Positions 35,201-44,200 of a stretch of 64,000 bases of DNA are shown piece after piece. This stretch comes from Closterium sp. Naga37s-1 (taxonomy: Eukaryota > Streptophyta > Zygnematophyceae > Desmidiales > Closteriaceae). The translations under genes were made by a program, and so were the position numbers. The first letter of the stretch is position 1. Each line of letters begins with the position of its first letter. The DNA is taken from positions 907,001 through 971,000 of the forward strand of contig CANJKZ010001160.1 in NCBI GenBank assembly GCA_947471745.1, given 5' to 3'. Below the pieces are notes generated by a model. The model did no database searches and was not told the origin of the DNA. It worked only from the letters and a program-made list of their open reading frames with translations.

Positions 35201-38200
35201 CACTCACACGAGTCAACCCCTTGCCACCCACGCGAGCCAACCCCCTGCCACCCACACGAGTCAACCCCTTGCCACCCACACGAGCCAACCCCTTGCCACC
35301 CACACGAGTCAACCCCTTGCCGCCCACACGAGTCAACCCCTTGCCGCCCACACGAGTCAATCCCTTGCCGTCCACACGAGTCAATCCCTTGCCACCCACA
35401 CGAGTCAACCCCTTGCCACCCACACGAGTCAACCCCTTGCCACCCACACGAGTCAACCCCTTGCCACCCACACGAGTCAACCCCTTGCCACCCACACGAG
35501 TCAACCCCTTGCCACCCACACGAGTCAACCCCTTGCCACCCACGCGAGCCAACCCCTTGCCACCCACACGAGTCAACCCCTTGCCACCCACACGAGCCAA
35601 CCCTTTGCCGCTCTTTTGCTGCCCCATTGAAACCGCTTGAGTCGTCACACAGCATCCTTGGCAGAGGCAGCTCTCTTGTCGCGTTTGCAGCAGTGTTGGT
35701 GCACATGTGGCGGATGGTGCACCTACATGTGCTTCTCTGCTGTGCTTTGTGGCTGGAATACATGTCGATAGTGAGTCTGGTTCGATCCGTGCACTGTGCG
35801 CCTGCATCATCTTGACCTGACCCCCCCCAGTCACCGTCACATTGCACACCACACCACACCACCACACAGCCTTACTCTCCACCTTTTACTCTCCCCTCCC
35901 TCGCCTCGCCCTCATAACCGTAACTCCCATCACTCCACTCTGCATGTGCGCCTGCCGTAATGCAGGACAGTGGCATCGACATCTGTGCGCCGGAGGTGCT
36001 GTACCTGTACACGGACAACTTTGACTACCAGCACCCCCGGCGAGACTTCCTGCGCGGCATCCTCAATGATGACGTGAGCATTCTCAATGATGACGTGAGC
36101 ATTCTCAATGATGACGTGAGCTTTTTTTAAATTGTCTGTTCCATTCCCGTCCTCCCTCCCTCCCTCGATCACCTCATGCATTGCACTTCCTCGCACCTCT
36201 TCTCTCATAGCCCCACACGCACATGAGCAGCGGGACAGCAGCAAAGGAATTGGGAGCCTATTTTCTCCCTCTTCCTTACATGCCATCACATGTGATGACG
36301 CCATGAGCTGTGCCCACACCAGTGGGGCCCTCACGGGTCCCCACCCCAGGGCGGGCTGAATTCATTGGCAGCCGCGTTGAACCTCCAGTCAATGCGCCCA
36401 TGGCTGCCCATGCCAGACTCCCGCCCACACCACACTGCCCCTGCTCGCATCTTCGTCTCATGCTAATTCTAATGCTATGCTGTCACCACAGGGTGGTGTT
36501 CCCGTGCCATGCGATTGTAGCACGCTGCCGTGCGAGCTTGTGTCACTATGCCTCTGTGTCATGCGTGCCACAGAGGCATGCTTGTTTCCCTGCGATGCTC
36601 TGTCATCCCTCCATGCACTACCCGCTTCTCCCACACAATGTCATCCGCATACCATCTTGCACTCCCCCACTTCAGAGCTCGCACCAATCCATTTCCTCTT
36701 GCCCCCCTACCCCCTGCCCCGTTTCCCCATTGCGTTATCCCTTCTCTCCCTTGTCCCGTCGCCCCTTCCCGCTTCGTTCCCCCCCCCCACTGTGTTGATC
36801 AGATCATGGGAAACAAGATCTTCACGCACGAGATCAAATCGCAGTATGCCGCCCGCATAGACACGCTGCGGGCGTACGCGGCGGTGTCAAGGGACGTGCT
36901 GCGGCGCTGGGCCTTCCCCCTCGCACCCGACTGCGCCTTCGGGGCCCACAGCGGCCGCACCGCTGTCACCCGAGGCAACCGGTACCGCGAGGAAGGTATG
37001 AGGAAGGTTAGAGAAAGGTGAGAGGAAGGTGAGAGGAAGGTGAGAGGAAGGTGTGAAGAAAGTCCGAGAAAGTTGAGAGGAAGGTATGGGTAAGGTGGAA
37101 GGAAATTGATTGAGAGGAAGGTGAGAGGACGGCAGGTGGGGCATGAATAAATGTGCAGATGAAAGCTCTCCGTGTGAGCAGGAGCCATGCACGTGCATGT
37201 GACATGTATGTGAGCAGCAGTGGAGGGCGTGTGAGCAGTGCATGTGCAAGCGAGCCTCACTCATAGAGTACGGTGTGTGCACTCAGCTCAGTTGGCATGC
37301 GAGGCTGCTGCTGTCCCCCCCCTCGCCTTCTACTCCACCTTCTCTCACATCACCGGTTCTCTCCCTGCCTCCGCCTGTTCACTTGAGCGCTCTGTGCCGG
37401 GGTCGCACTGTTTGACACCCGTTTCTCTCTCGCTCTCTCTTTCCTGCACTGCCCGCACCCTCTCCTCCCCTCCACGCCCCCTTGTCCCCCCTCTTCCCCC
37501 ATGCCCCCCTGTCCGTCTGCAGCGGTGTCAGTGGCGCGGTCAGCAGTGATAGGGCCGGACACGCTGCTGGGGGAGGGAACAGTGGTGGCGGAGAGGGCGG
37601 TGGTGCGCGGGTCAGTGCTGGGCGCGCACTGCCTGGTGGGCGAGGGGGCCGTGGTGGACGGCAGCTTCCTGTGGGGCGGCGTCACGGTGGGCGCGGGCGC
37701 CGTGGTGCGGCATGCAGTGCTGTGTGACGGCGTGCAGGTCATGGCGGGGGGGACTGTGCACCCCGGCTGCGTGCTCTCTTTCGATGTGAGCGTGCTGCTG
37801 CTGGGATGGCAAATAGGCCAGGGGGAAGGGGGTGGGCATGTGGGCATGTGGGGATTGGGGGATGTGTGGCTATGGGTGTGGGCATGTGTGAATGTGGGGA
37901 TGTGGGGATGTGGTGGTGCGGCATGCGGTGCTGTGCGATGGCGTGCAGGTCATGGCGGGTGGAACGCTCAACCCCGGTTGCTTGCTCTCCTTTGATGTGC
38001 GTGGCTCGTGCTGTGGGCATGTGGGGATGTGGGGATGTGGCGATGTGGGGATGTGGGCATGTGGGCATGTGGGGATGTGGCGATGTGGCGATGTGGCGAT
38101 GTTGGGATGTGGGGATGGGGGTATGGATGTGGGGATGGGGGGATGGATGTGGGGATGCGGGGATGCGGGGATGTTGGGATGCGTGATGTGTGCGTGCACA

Positions 38201-41200
38201 CAGACATGCGATTCTCTCTCACCCGCTTGACCCCTCTGTCCTTCCCTTCTCCCATAGTAGGTGGTGGTGGCAGCCAATCACGTGGTGCCAGCTGGCACGC
38301 GCATAGCGAGGGAGCAGCAGCCGGAGGAGGAGGGCAGCGATGATGAGAACACAGAGGGGCATGGCATGGGTGAGAACACAGAAGGGCATGGCATGGGTGA
38401 GTGAGTTGATTGGGCGGGTATAGGGCATGTGTGAGAGCAGGAATGTAGGGAGATTGGTGGGATGGGATGGGTGTGGGTGGCAATGGCATGTCAGGGTGTG
38501 ATGATGATGATGATGAGAACAAGGAGCAGCAAAGATGAGGCCACCATTCAACTGGATGTACATGTGTTTTTGTTATGCTATGACCCTCACTTGTGGCTTT
38601 GAATTTGTCGACAACATAATATGTTGGCAAATACGATATCTACTGTTGTCTCAACCCATCTATTACCTTGTTCCTCCGTTTTCTGTTGCCGTTTTTGTGT
38701 GCTGCGTGTGTCATGGACCCTTGTGTTCTCTCGCCCTCGCCTCTCCTCCACGCGGCATCAGCCCCGCCTGCAGTGCGAAGGAAGCAGGGCAAGCGAGGTG
38801 ACGAGGAGGATGAGGATGATGAGGAGGAAGAGGATGAGGAAGAGGAAGATGAGGAGGAGGGAGAGGAGGAGAAGCAGGAGCTATCAGATGAAGACGAGGG
38901 GCCATGTGATGTGCAAGCTGTGAGTGCCATGTGATGTGCAAGCTGTGAGTGCCATGTGATGTGCAAGCTGTGAGTGCCATGTGATGTGCAAGCGGTGAGT
39001 GCCATGTGATGTGCAAGCTGTGAGTGCCATGTGATGTGCAAGCTGTGAGTGCCATGTGATGTGCAAGCTGTGAGTGCCATGTGATGTGCAAGCTGTGAGT
39101 GCCATGTGATGTGCAAGCTGTGAGTGCCATGTGATGTGCAAGCTGTGAGTGCCATGTGATGTGCAAGCTGTGAGTGCCATGTGATGTGCAAGCTGTGAGT
39201 GCCATGTGATGTGCAAGCTGTGAGTGCCATGTGATGTGCAAGCTGTGAGTGCCATGTGATGTGCAAGCTGTGAGTGCCATGTGATGTGCAAGCGGTGAGT
39301 GCCATGTGATGTGCAGCTGTGAGTGCCATGTGATGTGCAAGCTGTGAGTGCCATGTGATGTGCAAGCTGTGAGTGCCATGTGATGTGCAAGCTATGAGTG
39401 CCATGTGATGTGCAAGCTGTGAGTGCCATGTGATGTGCAAGCTGTGAGTGCCATGTGATGTACAAACTGTGAGTGCCATGTGATGTGCTGACATTGGTCA
39501 TGTTGTGGCATGTGCATGTTTTTCAATGTCCATGTGTCTGTACATCCATGTGTCCATCTGCTGTATTCCTGCATGCATGGCCAGACGGGATGTGATAGCA
39601 TGCCATGGCTTGGCACAGCATGGCATGGTGGTCTCGGTTTGCCCTTTTCCACATTTCTCCTTCTCACCCCCATCACAGCACCTTCCTGCTTCCCTCTCCG
39701 CACCCCATCAGTTGAGCTGAGGAAACAAGCTTCGCTTTTTCCCCAAACCCTCCACCCCTCCCGCCATTTCTCCATCCCCTCTCCCTCCCCTCCACCCCCC
39801 GCACCCCTCCCAACTTCCCCCTCCGCCCGTCCCCCCCACAGGTGGGCGAGGGCGGGAGGGGCTTCGCCTGGCCGCCCAGAACCCCCGCTGCAGCAGCCGT
39901 GGTGCGGCGGCAGTCGCTCGCACCAATCACAGCGCTCGAACTTGCTGAGCTGGCAAGACTGGCGATTGGACGGGAGGAGGGCGAGGGGGAGGAGGGGGAG
40001 GAGGAATCAGGAAGGGAAGGAGGGGCGGCCTTGGTGGGAGGGGAGGAGGAGGAAGAGGAAGACGAGGAGGAGGAGGATGGGGAGGACGAGTTTAGCAAAG
40101 AGGTGAGCTGTGTGGGATGGAGGGGTGGAGGGAAGGGTGGAGGAGGGGATGTAGGGGAGAGAAGATGGGGTGAGGGCCGGGAGGGATGGGACACGAGGGT
40201 GGCAGGGCGATGGAGAGGGGAGAAGGGAGGAAAATGCAATGAGGGAGGGAAGCGCGAGAGAGGGTGCAAGGCACGTGCAATGCATGCGCACTGGGGGTTG
40301 GTGGATGCTTGTAGGATGGATGATGACAGCATGTGGTGTCATGGGCATGTGGTGCCATGGGCATGTGGTGCCATGGTCATGTGATGCCATGGGCATGTGG
40401 TGCCATGGGCATGTGGTGCCATGGGCATGTGGTGTCATGGACATGACGCTTAGCCTGTGGCATGTTTGCCTTTTTTTAAATATATATCCATGAGTGTCTT
40501 TATGGTGCATGGATGCATTGCATCGCATGGCATGGCATGGCATGGCATGGCACGGCACTGCATGTCACCTCATGGCATGGCATGGCATGGCATGGCATGG
40601 CATGGCATGGCACTGCATGTCACCTCATGGCATGGCATGGCATGGCATGGCATGGCATGGCAGGTGGAGGAGATGTTCAAGCGGGCCGTGGCGGAGGGGG
40701 TGGCGCAAGACAACGTGGTGCTGGAAGTCAACGCGCTCAAGTGAGTGGTCAACGCGCTCAAGTGAGTGGTCAACGCGCTCAAGTGAGTGGTCAACGCGCT
40801 CAAGTGAGTGGTCAACGCGCTCAAGTGAGTGGTCAACGCGCTCAAGTGAGTGGTCAACGCGCTCAAGTGAGTCAACGCGCTCAAGTGAGTCAACGCGCTC
40901 AAGTGAGTCAACGCGCTCAAGTGAGTCAGTGTGGTCAACCTGAGTCAACGTGGTCAAAGTGGGTCATTGCGGTCAACTCAAGTCAACGCCCTCAAGTGAG
41001 TCAATGCTACGTCCGTCTCAGCTTCCTTATCCCTGCCCACGCAGAGCGCAGCTTCCACGCTCCGCTCCACGCGCATCCCTTTCCACACACCCTCTTATCA
41101 TATCCTTCCCTCCTTCCCTTTCCCCCACCCTCCCTCCCACTCGCCTCCATCTCGCCTGTCGCCAACGCATGCCAGGCTGGCATACAACCGGTCCTTTGCG

Positions 41201-44200
41201 GACTGTGCGGGGGCCATGTTCCGAGGCATGCTCAACCTCGCCGCCTCACAAGCCGCCCCCGGGGCACCCACCAGTGAGTGCACGCACCTCGGCTGACCAG
41301 CGCCATCTGTTATTCCACCCATCCACACCCATCTGCCTCGCACACCACCCTATGCCACCCACCTGCGAGCTCAGCTGCCTGACTGGTCACCCGTTGGCTG
41401 CCACGACTTTACAGAGTACCACCCTCAACTCAACTCTGGGGCTCTTTACCAAATTTCCCTATCTGCCCATCCCGCCCAGGGGCGCCCACCTCTCAGCCCC
41501 AACTGCTGGATTTTGTTTAGAATACTCTAAAGAACCCTGCAAATCCTTGGTTCCCACCCCGGCCCTGCTCTATCACTCCTTGTCTGCTCACCCTGTTCCC
41601 CCACCCTGCCCCCCTCTCTGCCCGCCCGCCATCCCTCCCCCCCCGGCCCCCGCCCTGCCCTCATCCGCCCTGCCCCCGCCGTGCCCTCATCCGCCCTGCC
41701 CTCATCCGCCCTGCCCCCGTCCGCCCCGCTCAGAGGAGTTGCTGGCGTCCACACGTGCCGTGGTGACTCGGTGGACGTCGCTTCTGAGAAGGTTCCTCAA
41801 GGGCACGGACGACGAGGTGCGTGGCAGAAGGGGGATGGGGACGAGTTCAGGGAAGAGGGAGAGGAGAGGGGGTGAGAAATCTGGTGGGGGAGGGGATGAC
41901 GGAGGGCATGGGGGTGGGGGAGCTTGAGGGGGCGGGGGGTCGTTGGCGGCTAGGGGGTAGGTGGAAGGTGGGCAGGGAAAAGAGGGAGAAGCACCGCCAT
42001 TCCAAAAAGGTTTTCAATGCCACTTCCTGTACCCATTTCTTGCCCATCCTCTCTACCCTTCCCTGCCCCTTCCCATCTCTGCCATTCCCCACTTCTTGCT
42101 CTCACCGCCAACCCTTGTTGGGATTAGGCTGCACTTTGTGTGTTAGCCTTGAAAGTTGTAGGGTTTACAAATTTTAGTAAGTTTAGTTTTGGTTGGGTTG
42201 GGTGTAGACTTTTTCATCCCCAACCTATCCAACCCTATCCAAACCAAACCATTCAAATTCTCCTGGGATTCCTTTCTGATTGCATCTTATCCACCCAACC
42301 CCTCCTAGTTTCTGGTACTTAAGGTCATGTATGAGACTCTCCAATCAATCGAACCAACCCTTTCCTGACACCCCTCACGTCTTCCCCCTCTCACCCAAAT
42401 TTTTCTCCCTCTCGCTGTCACCACTCCACCTTCCCCCCTTTCGCGCCCTTCCTTTCATCCCCCTTTCACCATCTCCCCCCCTCTTCCTCCCCGCTCCTCC
42501 TCGGGCAGGTGGAGGTGCTGCTGACATTCGAGGAGGTGTGCAACGAGTCCCGCCCCGAGTTCGCGCCCATATTTGTCAATGTGAGTGCTGCCAAAAAGTG
42601 CTGCCAACAAGTGCCATTCAGAAGTATCTTTTGCGGTGGCCTGTGTGAGAATCCTGGCAGCCACTGGGTTTTCCATCCGCCTCTTGCTTCTGTGCCTTCC
42701 TGCTGGCACCTCCACCGTCCTCTCGCTCATTCATCATCCCTCGGTCCGCTCTCCCATGTATGGCCCGCCTCTTCCCACGTATGCTCCACCCGCCTCTCCT
42801 TTCACTGTGTTTCGCTAAACCCTCGTTCCGCTCTCTCCCCAGGTCCTCGAAACGCTGTACGACAGGGACATGGCGAGCGAGGAGGCCGCCATGCCACAAC
42901 ACCCTCTCCTCAATTTTCTCCGCCCCCTTCCCTCTCCTCCTCACTCCCACCCCCAGGTAGAGGCGCTGTATGACAGGGACATATCATGCGAGGAGGCGGT
43001 CATGGGTCATGGGTCATGGCCGTTCCTCCCATTCCCCCCATCTCTCTCCCGCTCCTTGGCTCTATTCCCTCCCCCTCAGGTGCTCGAAGCCCTGTACGAC
43101 CGGGACATAGGGAGTGCGGAGGCCGTCATGGCGGCACACTCACCCCAATTCTCCCCCCTCCACTTTTGCTGCTTCCCCCGCTGCTCACTCCCTCGCAGGT
43201 GCTAGAGGCGCTGTACGACAGGGACATAGTGAGCGAGGAGGCCGTCATGGCGTGGGCCGATGAGAAGCAGTTCGCCGACGCCGCTGACAAGGTGTTTGTC
43301 GAGCGATCCGCCGCGTTCATCAAGGTGAGATGAACGGTGCAAATCGAATCCTGCTGTGGTGTGGGCGAAACCCTCCCCCGTTTGTGGCACTGCTGCATGT
43401 GGGACTGGGGCAGTTGAGTGTGTGTGTGGGACTGGGGCAGTGTGAATGTGTGTGTGGGACTGGGGCAGTGTGAGTGTGTGTGTGGGACTGGGGCAGTGTG
43501 AGAGTGTGTGTGGGACTGGGGCAGTGTGAGTGTGTGTGGGACTGGGGCAGTGTGAGTGTGTGTGTGGGACTGGGGCAGTGTGAGTGTGTGTGGGGGACTG
43601 GGGCTGTGTGAGTGTGTGTGGGGGACTGGGGCAGTGTGAGTGTGTGTGGGACTGGGGCAGTGTGAGTGTGTGTGTGGGACTGGAGCAGTGTGAGTGTGTG
43701 TGGGACTGGGGCAGTGTGAGTGTGTGTGTGGGACTGGGGCAGTGTGAGTGTGTGTGGGACTGGGGCAGTGTGAGTGTGTGTGGGACTGGGGCAGTGTGAG
43801 TGTGTGTGTGGGACTGGGGCAGTGTGAGTGTGTGTGTGGGACTCAAGCAGTGTGAGTGTGGGTGGGACTGGGGCAGTGTGAGTGTGTGTGTGGGACTGGG
43901 GCAGTGTGAGTGTGTGTGGGACTTGGGCAGTGTGAGTGTGTGTGGGACTGGGGCAGTGTGAGTGTGTGTGTGGGACTGGGGCAGTGTGAGTGTGTGTGTG
44001 GGACTCGGGCAGTGTGAGTGTGGGTGGGACTGGGGCAGTGTGAGTGTGTGTGTGGGACTGGGGCAGTGTGAGTGTGTGTGTGGGACTGGTGCAGTGTGAG
44101 TGTGTGTGTGGGACTGGGGCAGTGTGAGTGTGTGTGTGGGACTGGGGCAGTGTGAGTGTGGGTGGGACTGGGGCAGTGTGAGTGTGTGTGTGGGACTGGG

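Noticed and set aside
33249-35882. Open frames of 400-790 codons on both strands over the 24-bp satellite
   Set aside because: The unit is a multiple of three and lacks stops, so frames stay open automatically; the region lies in an intron of the eIF2B epsilon gene.
38640-39501. Minus-strand [21 protein letters not shown] frames
   Set aside because: Antisense of the 25-bp intron 11 array.
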